In this document: positions 16,585 through 25,753 of the stretch, one piece after another
Layout of the letters: each line of letters starts with the position of its first letter
How positions within the stretch are numbered: the first letter of the stretch is position 1
Assembly (NCBI RefSeq): GCF_019697375.1
Contig: NZ_JAHCDI010000003.1
Span: forward strand, 806,001 to 870,000
Origin: Micromonospora tarapacensis
GTDB lineage: Bacteria > Actinomycetota > Actinomycetes > Mycobacteriales > Micromonosporaceae
Direction: 5' to 3'
DNA length: 64,000 bases
Notes under the pieces: model-generated
Told to the model about the DNA's origin: nothing
Database searches by the model: none
The model's input: only the letters and a program-made list of their open reading frames with translations
Position numbers and translations under genes: made by a program

Positions 16585-17343
16585 ATGGCGGACGGGCAAC
16601 GGGTCGCGATCGTGACCGGGGCGGCGCGGGGGATCGGGGCGGCCACCGCCCGGCGGTTGGCCGCAGACGGCCTGGCCGTGGCCGTGGTCGACATCGAGGA
16701 GTCGGCGACCAAGGAGACCGTGGACGCGATCGCGGCGGCCGGGGGCCGGGCGCTCGGCGTCGGCGCGGACGTGGCCGACCGGGCCCAGGTGGAGGCGGCC
16801 GTCGAACGGGTCGCCGCCGAGCTGGGCGCGCCGAACGTGCTGGTCAACAACGCCGGAGTGCTCCGCGACAACCTGCTGTTCAAGATGACCGACGCCGACT
16901 GGGACACGGTCATGGGCGTGCATCTGCGGGGGGCCTTCCTGTTCAGCCAGGCGGCGCAGAAGCACATGGTCGAGGCGAAGTGGGGCCGGATCGTCAACCT
17001 CTCCAGCACCTCCGCGCTGGGCAACCGGGGCCAGGCCAACTACTCCGCCGCCAAGGCCGGGATGCAGGGTTTCACCAAGACCCTCGCCATCGAGTTGGGC
17101 CCGTTCGGGGTGACCGTCAACGCGGTCGCGCCCGGGTTCATCGTCACCGACATGACCGCGGCCACCGCCGCCCGAATGAAGGTGGACTTCGAGGCGATGC
17201 AGAAGCACGCCGAGTCGGAGATCCCGGTCCGCCGGGTGGGCCGGCCCGACGATGTGGCGCACACCATCTCGTTCCTGGCCAGCGAAGGAGCTTCGTTCGT
17301 GTCCGGTCAGGTCGTCTACGTCGCCGGCGGGCCCAGGGACTGA
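16585..17343 (+). CDS. short-chain dehydrogenase/reductase, FabG-like
   Basis: A 252-residue classical SDR. The NAD(P) motif TGAARGIG is at residues 11-18, NNAG in the middle, the catalytic Ser in NLSSTSALG, and YSAAK with Tyr and Lys. The stretch VNAVAPGFIVTDM and the C-terminal VSGQVVYVAGGP are typical of 3-oxoacyl-ACP reductase-like members. The start ATG 16585 has GGGAGG 6 bases before it. Its position 36 bases after the GH13 gene suggests cotranscription, but no fatty acid genes are nearby, so the substrate is open. Confidence 0.9.
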   Translation: MADGQRVAIVTGAARGIGAATARRLAADGLAVAVVDIEESATKETVDAIAAAGGRALGVGADVADRAQVEAAVERVAAELGAPNVLVNNAGVLRDNLLFKMTDADWDTVMGVHLRGAFLFSQAAQKHMVEAKWGRIVNLSSTSALGNRGQANYSAAKAGMQGFTKTLAIELGPFGVTVNAVAPGFIVTDMTAATAARMKVDFEAMQKHAESEIPVRRVGRPDDVAHTISFLASEGASFVSGQVVYVAGGPRD

Positions 17344-17358
17344 CCGGTCTCGTTCAGC

Positions 17359-17396
17359 GGGCCCCCTCCTGCGCACCGGATGTCAGGAGGGGGCCC
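17359..17396. terminator. bidirectional terminator, 13-bp stem
   Basis: GGGCCCCCTCCTG (17359-17371) and its exact complement (17384-17396) flank a 12-base loop between two convergent genes; the right arm includes the stop codon of the leftward gene. This is one of the strongest hairpins in the window. Confidence 0.75.
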
Positions 17397-17811
17397 CTTC
17401 CACGTGTCGGCGGGTGTGCCGGAGCCAGGCGAGGCCGAGGATCGGCAACACCAGCGGGATGTAGCCGTAGCCGCTGCCGAGGCCGGACCAGACCGTCTCG
17501 TCGGGGAAGAGGTCCGGGCGGGCCAGACTGAAGACGCCGACACCGACGACGCCGACCAGTTCCAGCGCGCAGCAGGCCAGGGCGACCCGGCGGCCCGCGT
17601 GACCGGCCCGCGCCAGACCGGCCGCGGCCACGACGTAGACCACCGCGGCGAGCGCGGAGAGCAGGTACGCCAATGGCGCCTCGTCGAACCTGGTGGCGAT
17701 CTGGAGGGCGGCGCGGCTGCTGGCGGCGATGGCGAAGAGCAGGTAGACCGCGATCAGCAGCCGTCCCGGGCCGGCGTTGGTCCGAGGTCGGGCGGCGCCC
17801 AGCTCAGCCAC
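17383..17811 (-). CDS. small membrane protein, four spans
   Basis: A 142-residue hydrophobic protein. Four segments are visible: LLIAVYLLFAIAASS, LAYLLSALAAVVYVVAAAGLA, VALACCALELVGVVGVGVFSL and YIPLVLPILGLAWL. The loop LARPDLFPDETVWSGLGSGYGYIPL is a recognisable conserved motif in actinobacterial small integral membrane proteins of unknown function. The gene overlaps the end of the upstream membrane-protein gene by 8 bases, so the two are probably made together and may interact. Confidence 0.8.
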   Translation of the reverse strand: MAELGAARPRTNAGPGRLLIAVYLLFAIAASSRAALQIATRFDEAPLAYLLSALAAVVYVVAAAGLARAGHAGRRVALACCALELVGVVGVGVFSLARPDLFPDETVWSGLGSGYGYIPLVLPILGLAWLRHTRRHVEGAPS

Positions 17812-18232
17812 CGAGCACCTGCCAGGTCTGCTGAAGCCGGACCACCACCACCGGCGTCACCAGGCACACCGCGCACACGATCGCCGACCCCCACCGGGTC
17901 GGTTCCATCCGGGCCAGCACCGCCGCCAGCGGCGGCAGACAGACCAGCGTGACCAGGTAGCCGAGGAACGCCCCCGGCTCGCCGGGCCGCTCGCCCGCGC
18001 CGAGCGCCACGCCGGCCACCACCGCCAGTGCGAGCAGCAGCAACTCCAGCACGGCCAGCCCGATCAACTGCATCCGGTCCGGCGGCCGGTGGCGCAGCGC
18101 GGCCACCAGCGCCCACCCGGCGACCAGCAGCGACAGCACGACGGCGGCGACGGCCAGCGCCCCGTCGGCCGGAGAGCCGCTGGTGGCCGCGGCGGTGGCC
18201 ACCTGGTCCGCCCCGGTGCTCGTTCCGATCAC
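17804..18232 (-). CDS. small membrane protein, four spans
   Basis: A 142-residue protein with hydrophobic segments at about 25-45, 55-80, 90-112 and 115-135 (VVLSLLVAGWALVAAL, LIGLAVLELLLLALAVVAGVAL, GYLVTLVCLPPLAAVLA, IVCAVCLVTPVVVV). It has no catalytic motif. It is the first gene of an overlapping pair with the following membrane protein. The conserved EPTRWGSAIV loop suggests a family, but I do not know a function. Confidence 0.78.
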   Translation of the reverse strand: MIGTSTGADQVATAAATSGSPADGALAVAAVVLSLLVAGWALVAALRHRPPDRMQLIGLAVLELLLLALAVVAGVALGAGERPGEPGAFLGYLVTLVCLPPLAAVLARMEPTRWGSAIVCAVCLVTPVVVVRLQQTWQVLGG

Positions 18233-18382
18233 CGGCCCACTCTACTAACCCCCGTAGTAAGAGCGAGCGCCGTGTCGGCCCGGTCGTGTCACGGCGGACG
18301 CCGGGCGCGGGCGGTCGCGGGAGACTAGCGTGATCGCTGTCGCGGGTCAGCCGTGGCCAGGCGGGGACGGCGGAGGTACGGA

Positions 18383-19285
18383 ATGCGGTTCGGGTTGTTC
18401 GGCACCGGGCACTGGGCGGCGGAGACGCATGCGGCGGCGCTCGAGGCGCACCCGAGAACGGAGCTGGTCGGCGTGTGGGGCCGCAACCCCGACAAGGCCG
18501 CCGCGCTGGCCACCCGCTACGGGGTACCGGCGTTCGCGGCGGTCGACTCGCTGATCGAGGCGTGCGACGCCGTTGCCGTCGCACTTCCGCCCGACATCCA
18601 GGCGGACATCGCCGTCCGGGCCGCCACCGCCGGGCGGCATCTGCTGCTGGACAAGCCGCTCGCGTTGACCGTGGCCGACGCCGACCGGGTGGTCGAGGCG
18701 GCCACGGGCGCGCAGGTGGCGTCGGTGGTCTTCTTCACCGGCCGATACCAACCGGACGTCGCCGGCTTCATCGCCGCGACCGCCGCGGCCGGCGGCTGGC
18801 ACACCGCCAAGGTGATCCGGTTCGCCTCGATCTTCCAGCCCGGCAGCCCGTACGCGCAGTCACCGTGGCGTCGGGAGCACGGCGCGCTGTGGGACGTCGG
18901 CCCGCACGCGCTGGCCGTGCTGCTGCCGGTGCTCGGCCGGGTGGCCCGGGTGGCCGCCACCGACGGTACCGGTGGCCTGGTGCACCTGCTGCTCAGCCAT
19001 GCCGACGGTGCCACCAGCACGGTTTCGCTGACCCTGGACGCACCGCCCCGCTCGGTCGCCGCGGAGTTCGTCTTCTACGGCGAGAGCGGCATCGAGCGAC
19101 TCCCCGACGGGGGCGCGAGCCCGGCGACGGCTTTCGGGGTGGCGATCGACCAGTTGCTGGCCGAGGTCGACGCCGGCACCCGCGACCACCGCTGCGACGT
19201 GCGCTTCGGCCGCGAGGTGGTGGCCGTTCTCGCCGCCGCCGAGACCGCCCGCGCGCAGGGCACGGTGATCGACGTACCGGCCTGA
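18383..19285 (+). CDS. Gfo/Idh/MocA-family NAD(P)-dependent oxidoreductase
   Basis: A 300-residue protein. The Rossmann motif GTGHWAAETHAAAL is at residues 7-20, ALPPDIQADIAV marks the second half of the nucleotide fold, and LLLDKPLALTVADAD contains the conserved catalytic Lys of the EKP motif (here DKP). The C-terminal alpha/beta domain has REHGALWDVGPHAL with the proposed active-site Asp and His. Members oxidise or reduce sugars, inositols or related substrates. ATG 18383 has GGAGG upstream. The adjoining genes do not define a pathway. Confidence 0.87.
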   Translation: MRFGLFGTGHWAAETHAAALEAHPRTELVGVWGRNPDKAAALATRYGVPAFAAVDSLIEACDAVAVALPPDIQADIAVRAATAGRHLLLDKPLALTVADADRVVEAATGAQVASVVFFTGRYQPDVAGFIAATAAAGGWHTAKVIRFASIFQPGSPYAQSPWRREHGALWDVGPHALAVLLPVLGRVARVAATDGTGGLVHLLLSHADGATSTVSLTLDAPPRSVAAEFVFYGESGIERLPDGGASPATAFGVAIDQLLAEVDAGTRDHRCDVRFGREVVAVLAAAETARAQGTVIDVPA

Positions 19286-19349
19286 GTGCGGGCCGGCAAA
19301 CCCGGCAGGTCGCTGCGTTTGCCCGTCGGGGTGCCGGGTAGCCGCGGGC

Positions 19350-20606
19350 ATGCTGGTACAGCGGCTCGGCGCGCCGAGCGACCTCGATCCGTTGCTGGAG
19401 CGTGTCCGGGACGCGCGGGTGGTGATGATCGGGGAGGCGACGCACGGCACCTACGACTACTACCGGGTCCGGGAGCAACTCACCCGCCGCCTGATCGCCG
19501 AGTGCGGCTTCTCCTTCGTGGCCGTGGAGGGCGACTGGCCGGACTGCGACCGGGTGCACCGCTCGGTGACCGGTGCGCCTGGTGGACCGGCCGAGCCCCA
19601 GGCCGCCCTGGAGCGCTTCGAGCGGTGGCCCACCTGGATGTGGGCCAACGCCGAGGTGGCCCGCTTCTGCCGGTGGCTGCGCGCCTGGAACATGGAGCGG
19701 GCGGAGCCGTCCCGGGTCGGGTTCCACGGCCTCGACGTCTACAGCCTCTGGGAGTCGATGCAGGCGATCTTCGACTATCTCGGCGAGGAGGATCCGGCGT
19801 CGCTGGAGGCCGCGCAGGACGCGTACCGGTGCTTCGAACCGTACGGCAAGCGGGTCGAGGAGTACGGCGTGGCCAGCCGGTTCGTCTCCGCCCGCTGCGA
19901 GCAGGAGGTGATCCGGCTGCTGGCGCGCACCCGGGAACACGCCGCCACCGACGGGCCGGGTGCCTTCGCGGCCTGGCAGAACGCGGAGGTGGTGGCCGGC
20001 GCCGAGCGCTACTACCGGGAGATGGTCGCCGGAGGACCGGGGTCGTGGAACATCCGGGACCGGCACATGACCGACACGCTGGACCGGCTGCTCGACCGCT
20101 ACGGTCCCGAGGCCCGGGGCGTGGTCTGGGCGCACAACACGCACGTCGGCGATGCGCGGGCGACCGACATGGCCGTCGACGGGTTGGTGAACATCGGCCA
20201 GCTGGCCCGGGAGCGCTACGGCGCCGAGCAGGTGGCGCTGATCGGCTTCGGCAGCTGGCGTGGCACGGTGATCGCCGCGCCGCGCTGGGGTTCGCCCGCC
20301 GAGGCGATGGTGGTGCCACCGGCCCGCGCCGGCTCGCTGGAGGACCGGCTGCACGAGCTGATGCCGGAGCGGGCGGTGCTGGTCTTCGGCGGGCCGGACC
20401 AGCCGGGTTGGGTCACCGACACCCTCGATCACCGGGCGATCGGTGTGGTGTACGACCCGTCGTTCGAGGCTTGGGGCAACTACGTGCCGACCCGGCTGGG
20501 GCAACGCTACGACGCCCTCATCTGGTGCGACGAGACCACCGCGCTGCACCCGCTGCCCGCGCTGGCCAGTCCGGGCGAGATGGAGACGTACCCGGCCGGC
20601 GTCTGA
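19350..20606 (+). CDS. erythromycin-esterase homologue
   Basis: A 418-residue member of the erythromycin esterase/succinoglycan-biosynthesis hydrolase group. Key features are VMIGEATHGTYDYYRVREQL with a Glu and the catalytic-base His near residue 30, FVAVEGDWPDC, RFCRWLRAWN, GVVWAHNTHVGDAR with a second His, and GFGSWRGTVIAA. Resistance-type EreA/EreB hydrolyse the macrolactone ring, but chromosomal homologues like this are common in actinobacteria and mostly uncharacterised. A strong terminator follows at once. Confidence 0.88.
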   Translation: MLVQRLGAPSDLDPLLERVRDARVVMIGEATHGTYDYYRVREQLTRRLIAECGFSFVAVEGDWPDCDRVHRSVTGAPGGPAEPQAALERFERWPTWMWANAEVARFCRWLRAWNMERAEPSRVGFHGLDVYSLWESMQAIFDYLGEEDPASLEAAQDAYRCFEPYGKRVEEYGVASRFVSARCEQEVIRLLARTREHAATDGPGAFAAWQNAEVVAGAERYYREMVAGGPGSWNIRDRHMTDTLDRLLDRYGPEARGVVWAHNTHVGDARATDMAVDGLVNIGQLARERYGAEQVALIGFGSWRGTVIAAPRWGSPAEAMVVPPARAGSLEDRLHELMPERAVLVFGGPDQPGWVTDTLDHRAIGVVYDPSFEAWGNYVPTRLGQRYDALIWCDETTALHPLPALASPGEMETYPAGV

Positions 20607-20612
20607 ACCGAT

Positions 20613-20652
20613 GCCGTCGGGCCCCCGCCGATCTCGGCGGGGGCCCGACGGC
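20613..20652. terminator. bidirectional terminator, 19-bp stem
   Basis: GCCGTCGGGCCCCCGCCGA at 20613-20631 pairs exactly with 20634-20652, leaving a 2-base nominal loop. It separates the convergent erythromycin-esterase-like and MMPL genes. Confidence 0.78.
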
Positions 20653-20659
20653 GTGCCGA

Positions 20660-22903
20660 TCAGGCGTCGGCGGTGACCTTCTCGTCGAGGTGGGCGCGCA
20701 ACTTCTCGCCCTCGATGTCGACGTTGGGCAGGGCCCGGTCCAGCCAGCGGGGCAGCCACCAGGCCACCTTGCCGAGCAGTGACATCACCGCCGGGACGAT
20801 GGTCATCCGGACCACGAAGGCGTCGATCGCCACGCCGATGGCGAGCGCGAAGCCCATCGACTTGATCACCGGATCGTCGAGGAAGATGAAGCCGCCGAAG
20901 ACCGAGGTCATGATCAGCGCGGCGGCGGTGACCACCCGGGCACCGTGCCCCATCCCGTTGATGGTGGCCTGCTGGGCGGTGTCGCCGTGGACGAAGTCCT
21001 CCCGCATCCGGGAGACCAGGAAGACCTCGTAGTCCATCGCCAGACCGAACAGGATGCCGATCAGCAGGATCGGCAGGAAGCTGATCAGCGGGCCCGGGGT
21101 GTCCAGGCCGAGCAGGTCGGCGAGGTGACCCTGCTGGAACACCGCGACCGTGACACCGAAGGTGGCGGCGACGGTGAGCAGGAAGCCCAGGGCCGCCTTG
21201 ACCGGCACCAGCAGCGAGCGGAACACCAGCATGAGCAGCAGGATCGACAGGCCGACCACCAGCGCCAGGTAGACCGGCAGCGCATCGGAGAGCTTCTCCG
21301 AGATGTCGATGCCGATCGCGGTCATGCCGGTGAGCAGCACGTCCGCGCCCTGGATGCCGTCGACGGCGGCGCGGATGTCGTGCACCATCGTCTCGGTGGC
21401 CGGGTCGGTCGGGCCGGTCTGTGGGATTACCCCGAGCAGCGCTGTCCGGCCGTCCGGACTGAGCTGCGGCGGCGACACGGCGAGCACGTTCTCCGTCCGC
21501 TGGACCAGGGCGGTCACCTGCGGGACGGCCGCGGCGGTGGCCTGGGCGTCGTCACCGGCCACCACCACCGCGAGGCGGCCGGTGAAGCCCGGTCCGAAGC
21601 CCTCGGTGATCAGGTCGTTGGAGACCCGTTCGGCGGATCCGGCCGGCGCGGTGCCGGCATCCGGGAGGGCGAGACGCATGTCCGGTGCGGGCAGCGCGAG
21701 CAGCCCCAGGCCGAGCACGCCGACCAGGATCACCGGGATCCGGAAGCGGGTGAGAAGCCGGGCCCAGCGGAATCCGAACGTCGAACGGTCCTCACCGGTG
21801 ACGGGGGCGGTCTCCGGCGCCGCGCGATGGTTCGTCACGTCGCTCTGCTGGGCGGCGCCGTCCTGGGCCGCGCCGGCCGGTGACACCGACGAGCGTAGCC
21901 GGCGGGGCAGCGCCCGGCGGCCGGCGAAACCGAGCAGGGCCGGCTGGAGGGTGATCGCCACCAGTACCGCGACGGTCACCGTGCCGGCGGCGGCCAGACC
22001 CATCACGGTCAGGAACGGGATGTTCACCACCGCCAGGCCGGCCAGGGCGATGACCACCGTGGCGCCGGCGAAGACCACCGCCGAGCCGGCGGTGCCGACC
22101 GCGCGGCCCACCGCCTCGTCGGGCGGCAGGCCGTCGAGCAGGTTCTGGCGGTACCGCGAGGTGATGAAGAGCGAGTAGTCGATGCCGACGGCGAGGCCGA
22201 GCATCAGTGCGAGGATCGGCGCGGTGCTGGTCAGCTCGACCGCGCCGCTGAGGGTGAAGAGCCCGGCCATCCCGACGCCGACGCCGATCAGCGCGTTGAG
22301 CATGGTCATGCCCGCCGCCACCAGCGAGCCGAAGGTGATCACCAGGACGACGAGGGCCACCGCGACGCCGATCGCCTCGGTGGAACCGATCTCGGGTTCG
22401 GTGTTGAGCACCTCGCCGCCGGGCGCCACCTGCCAGCCCTGCGCCTCGGCCTCGGCGCCGACCTCCTCGTACGCCTCCCGCTGCTCGTCGGTCACCTGGT
22501 CGGCGCCGCCACCGAACTGCACCTGGATCAGCGCGTACTGGCCGTCGGGGGACACCGCGCCGGACTGGAACGGGTCGACGGCGCCGACCACGCCGGGCAC
22601 GGTCGCGGCCTCCGCGGTGATCGCCTGGATCACCTCCTGCCCCTCGGGTGCACCGAGTTGGCCTGCCGACGGCGCCTTGACCGCGATGGTGCCGGTGGCA
22701 CCGGCGGCGGCCGGGAACTGTTCGTCGAGCAGGTCCAGCGCGTGCTGCGACTCGGTGCCGGGCATGGTGAAGTTGCTGGCCGTCGGGCCGCGCAGGGTCG
22801 CGGCGGCCAGACCGAGCCCGACGAGTACGACGAGCCAGATCGCGGCGACGAGTCGCCGTCGGCGCATCGAGCCCCGGCCAAGCCGGTAGAGCAGGGTCGC
22901 CAT
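20660..22903 (-). CDS. MMPL-family (RND superfamily) transporter
   Basis: A 747-residue inner-membrane exporter with the 1+5+1+5 span pattern of MmpL proteins and two large extracytoplasmic loops (residues about 40-165 and 395-520). Each membrane half carries the conserved Asp-Tyr motif: AVGIDYSLFITSRYRQ and LAMDYEVFLVSRMRE, which conduct protons in MmpL3-type transporters. In actinobacteria these export lipids, siderophores or drugs. Start ATG 22903 is preceded by AAGGA. The TetR gene lies 37 bases upstream in the same direction, so expression is probably self-regulated through the double operator upstream of it. Confidence 0.9.
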   Translation of the reverse strand: MATLLYRLGRGSMRRRRLVAAIWLVVLVGLGLAAATLRGPTASNFTMPGTESQHALDLLDEQFPAAAGATGTIAVKAPSAGQLGAPEGQEVIQAITAEAATVPGVVGAVDPFQSGAVSPDGQYALIQVQFGGGADQVTDEQREAYEEVGAEAEAQGWQVAPGGEVLNTEPEIGSTEAIGVAVALVVLVITFGSLVAAGMTMLNALIGVGVGMAGLFTLSGAVELTSTAPILALMLGLAVGIDYSLFITSRYRQNLLDGLPPDEAVGRAVGTAGSAVVFAGATVVIALAGLAVVNIPFLTVMGLAAAGTVTVAVLVAITLQPALLGFAGRRALPRRLRSSVSPAGAAQDGAAQQSDVTNHRAAPETAPVTGEDRSTFGFRWARLLTRFRIPVILVGVLGLGLLALPAPDMRLALPDAGTAPAGSAERVSNDLITEGFGPGFTGRLAVVVAGDDAQATAAAVPQVTALVQRTENVLAVSPPQLSPDGRTALLGVIPQTGPTDPATETMVHDIRAAVDGIQGADVLLTGMTAIGIDISEKLSDALPVYLALVVGLSILLLMLVFRSLLVPVKAALGFLLTVAATFGVTVAVFQQGHLADLLGLDTPGPLISFLPILLIGILFGLAMDYEVFLVSRMREDFVHGDTAQQATINGMGHGARVVTAAALIMTSVFGGFIFLDDPVIKSMGFALAIGVAIDAFVVRMTIVPAVMSLLGKVAWWLPRWLDRALPNVDIEGEKLRAHLDEKVTADA

Positions 22904-22940
22904 GAGGTCCTTTCCCTCGTTCGATGGATGGTGGGACGGG

Positions 22941-23489
22941 TCAGTGGGTGGGTTCGAGCCCTCGTCGCAGCAGCGCGAGCAGCGCGTCGCCGAGATCCTC
23001 GTCGGGTACGTCGGCGAACTCGCCGCAGGTCTCGGCGATGCCGGCGAGCAGGACCAGGGCGCTGATCCGGGCCGAGGGCCGCTGGGGACGGCCGGCGAGG
23101 GCGTCGATGAGCCGCTCGGAGATCCGTTGGATGTGCGCGAAACCCGGTCGTTGCAGCAGCTTCGGAAACTCGCCGCGGAGCAGGGCGATCTCGCTGCGGA
23201 ACCGGACGGCGAGGTCGACGAAGCCCTCGGCGGCGGCCCGCTGCGCCGAAGCCGGGTCGGGCTGGGCGGCGATCCGGTCGTCGAGCGACCGCAGTACACC
23301 GATCGCCGGGGCCATCAGCTCGGTGAGGATGGCCTCCTTGTTGGCGAAGTGGTAGAGCACCGCCGCCTTGGAACAGCCCACCTCGCCGGCGATGTCCTGC
23401 AACGACGTCCCCCGGTAGCCGGTGGCGGCGAAGCGTCTCGCCGCGGCGGCCAGGATGTCGCCGTGTGTCTGCGCGGTGGAGCGGACCAT
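22941..23489 (-). CDS. TetR-family transcriptional repressor
   Basis: A 182-residue regulator. The N-terminal helix-turn-helix is standard: GDILAAAARRFAATGYRGTS, LQDIAGEVGCSKAAVLYHFANKEAIL. The C-terminal helical ligand domain follows. I chose ATG 23489; ATG 23501 is also possible, but any start further out would place the two operators inside the gene. As the first gene before the MMPL transporter it probably represses both, and perhaps the divergent LigD polymerase gene, in response to an exported compound. Confidence 0.88.
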   Translation of the reverse strand: MVRSTAQTHGDILAAAARRFAATGYRGTSLQDIAGEVGCSKAAVLYHFANKEAILTELMAPAIGVLRSLDDRIAAQPDPASAQRAAAEGFVDLAVRFRSEIALLRGEFPKLLQRPGFAHIQRISERLIDALAGRPQRPSARISALVLLAGIAETCGEFADVPDEDLGDALLALLRRGLEPTH

Positions 23490-23503
23490 GGCCCCCAGCA
23501 TGC

Positions 23504-23537
23504 CTGACCGATCGGTCAGAGCTGACCGATCGGTCAG
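23504..23537. promoter_or_regulatory. double TetR operator
   Basis: Two identical perfect 16-bp palindromes, CTGACCGATCGGTCAG at 23504-23519 and 23522-23537, are offset by 18 bp. They lie just upstream of the TetR start. The TGACCGATCGGTCA core is a common TetR-family operator, and the tandem layout suggests two cooperating dimers. Confidence 0.82.
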
Positions 23538-23679
23538 ATCAGTGGCCTTCACCACAGTCGGTGAGGCGATCCTGCCGGGCCCGGCATGGTGCGGCGGGCA
23601 GCCTGTCGAGCTGAGAGCGCAGCCGGATCAGCCCTGTGTTCCCGTTGACCACCGGGTGCCCGGCCGGGATGGTGATCGG

Positions 23680-24640
23680 GTGACTGGAGCTGACGAGAGC
23701 CGGGACGGGGTGGCGCTGACCAACCTCGACCAGACGCTGTTCGACGGGTCGGAGGCGACCAAGCGCGACCTGGTCGACTACCTCGACGCGGTGGCCGGAC
23801 GGATCGTCCCGCAGCTGAGCGGTCGCCCGCTGTCGGTGGTCCGGGTGCGTCCGGGCCAGCCACCGTTCATGCAGAAGAACCTGCCGCGTTACACCCCGGA
23901 GTGGGTACGCCGGGTGCCGATCTGGGCCGAGGCTTCCCGCCGGGAGATCTCGTACGCGCTCTGCGACGACCGTCGGACCCTGCTCTGGTTCGCCAACCAG
24001 CGGGCGGTCGAATACCACCCGACCCTGGCCACGATCGACGAGCTGAGCCGCCCCACCCACCTGGTGCTCGACCTCGACCCGCCGGGGGACGGCGGCTTCG
24101 CCCCGGGGTGGCCGCCGCGCTGCTGGTCCGGCAGGCCCTCGCGGACGCCGGGCTGGCGGGCGCGGTGAAGACCAGCGGCGCCAAGGGGTGCACGTCTTCG
24201 TCCCGGTCGCTGCCGGCCCCGACGCCGAGGAGTTGGCCGCGGCCACCCGGGCCCTCGCCGCCCGGGCGGAGCGCCTCGACCCGGCGCTGGCGACCACCGC
24301 GTTCATCCGCGAGGATCGGGACGGGAAGGTCTACGTCGACCCCACCCGCAGCGGCGGTGCGACCGTCGTGTCGGTCTACAGTCCACGGCTGCGACCCGGC
24401 GTGCCGGTCTCCTTTCCGGTGCCCTGGGAGGACCTGGAGTCGGTGACGCCGGCCGACTTCACCATCCGGACGGCCGCTGCGCTGCTGACGGACCGGGATC
24501 CGTGGGCGGAGCTGATGCCGCGCCCGCAGCACCTCCCGGCCGACCTGGTCGAGGAGGGCCGGGCCATCCCGGTGCCCCGGGTGCAGGCCATGCACGAGGG
24601 TCGCCGCCGGGCCCGCGCCCGGCGCGCCGCCGGCGACTGA
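23680..24640 (+). CDS. LigD-type polymerase/primase domain protein, two frameshifts
   Basis: A stand-alone LigD polymerase domain of 320 residues once two missing G residues are restored, in GGGG runs near 24,107 and near 24,186. The frame opens at GTG 23680 (TNLDQTLF, RPLSVVRVRPGQPPFMQKNLP), passes the catalytic LVLDLDPPG metal-binding Asp pair, then SGAKGVHVFVPV and FIREDRDGKVYVD with a third Asp, and ends in VPRVQAMHEGRRRARARRA. In bacterial non-homologous end joining such proteins fill gaps with ribonucleotides, with Ku and a ligase encoded elsewhere. GTG choice is moderate, as no strong ribosome site is visible. Confidence 0.83.
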
Positions 24641-24744
24641 GTACGCGGCGACGCCCGCGCCCCGACACCGTCCCGGGCCAGCCGCCGCGCCGGTCGTGGC
24701 CCTGTCCCCGGCCCCGGTCGGCGACGTGCGTCGACGGTCCCCGG

Positions 24745-25169
24745 TCGTGCCGACACTGCATCCCAGGACGACGGCCGTGTCCTCCAGGCTCAGACCCAGG
24801 TAGTGCCGGAGCACCACGGCGGTCCGCTGGCGGGCGGGCACGGCGCGCAGCGCCGCCTTGATCCGCAGCCGCTCGTCGGTCACGCCGTTCGGGGTCGTGC
24901 ATCGGGACATCCGGCAGGGCGTCGCCGGCCGACCGTTCCCGACGCCAGGGCCTCCGGGTCTCGTCGATGGCGGCCCGGTACACCATGGTCTTGGCGTACA
25001 GGTCCGGCCGGTCCAGCCTGCGCCAGCGCGGATAGAGCTTGACCAGCGTGTTGGCCACGGCATCCTCCGCCGCGTGCCAGTCACCGCAAGTCATGTAGGC
25101 CAGCTTTCGTAGCGACGCCATCTGGGACGTCACGAACTCTCGGAACCCTTGCTCGTCCGCGGCTTTCAA
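24745..25169 (-). pseudogene. remnant of a SigE-family (ECF-type) RNA polymerase sigma factor
   Basis: Reading leftward from a TTG at 25169 with AGGAGG 8 bases upstream, the sequence FREFVTSQMASLRKLAYMTCGDWHAAEDAVANTL (split here as FREFVTSQMASLRKL then AYMTCGDWHAAEDAVANTL) is sigma region 2, with core contacts LYPRWRRLDRPDLYAKTMVYR. A frame change near 24,897 is needed to continue into region 4 (RIKAALRAVPARQR, VVLRHYLGLSLEDTAVVLGCSVGT), after which the second recognition helix is lost in unrelated sequence. The first break is not the simple one-G loss seen elsewhere, and the C-terminus is missing, so I read this as a decayed gene. Confidence 0.65.
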
Positions 25170-25681
25170 TCGGCCCGCCTCCTCTTGACGGAGGTAGAAC
25201 GGCGGCGACGAGACCAGAGGCTGCACGGCGAATCGAATTGGTCGCCCGATGGCGGTGCGACATGGCTCGACCGGGACGGCGGAATCGGGGCTCGCGCGAT
25301 CGTGTCCACGGGACAGGGCTCGGCCTGCGATGGCGGGGGCGCCGGCGCACCGAACCACGCATCGCAGCCCGGACGCGCCGCCGTGCCTGGTGGGATCTGC
25401 CGAGAACCTGCCGTTCGGCGATCAGTCCTTCGACACGGCGATGGCTGTTGCGCCATTCATCATTGACGGAACCCGGTTGCCGGTTTCGACGCAGCAGAGC
25501 TTGGCCTTCGCCTGCTGATCGCCTGAAACCGCTGGGAAAACCCCGCTGCCCGAAGCCGTCTGCTCCAAGCCCAGCTCACACCGTCGACACGTCGGGGCGA
25601 GGGCGACCCTGAACGCCGTCTGTCCAGGTCAGGGAGGGTCGCGAGGGTATGAACCGGACGCGCCTGTTGGAGCAGTAGGAG
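25170..25681. other. intergenic stretch with a methyltransferase scrap
   Basis: No intact gene is supported. On the plus strand at about 25,387-25,452 the residues VGSAENLPFGDQSFDTAMAV match motif II/post-II of class I SAM-dependent methyltransferases, but neither the upstream glycine-rich SAM motif nor a C-terminal domain is present, and the frame ends soon after. The rest of the stretch shows weak codon bias and nothing recognisable. It looks like eroded DNA between a dead sigma gene and the tRNA. Confidence 0.5.
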
Positions 25682-25753
25682 TGCCCCCGGCAGGATTCGA
25701 ACCTGCGCCCCCGCCTCCGGAGGGCGGTGCTCTATCCCCTGAGCTACGGGGGC
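25682..25753 (-). tRNA. tRNA-Arg (anticodon CCG)
   Basis: A 72-base cloverleaf on the minus strand. The acceptor stem GCCCCCG pairs with CGGGGGC, the D-arm contains TAGCTCAGGGGATAGAGC, the anticodon stem CCGCC/GGCGG holds the loop CTCCGGA with anticodon CCG (reads CGG), and the T-arm is GCAGGTTCGAATCCTGC. The discriminator is A; the 3' CCA is not encoded. Confidence 0.96.

Noticed and set aside
19350..20606. Macrolide resistance gene
   Set aside because: Only family-level similarity is visible; most chromosomal homologues have no shown resistance activity.
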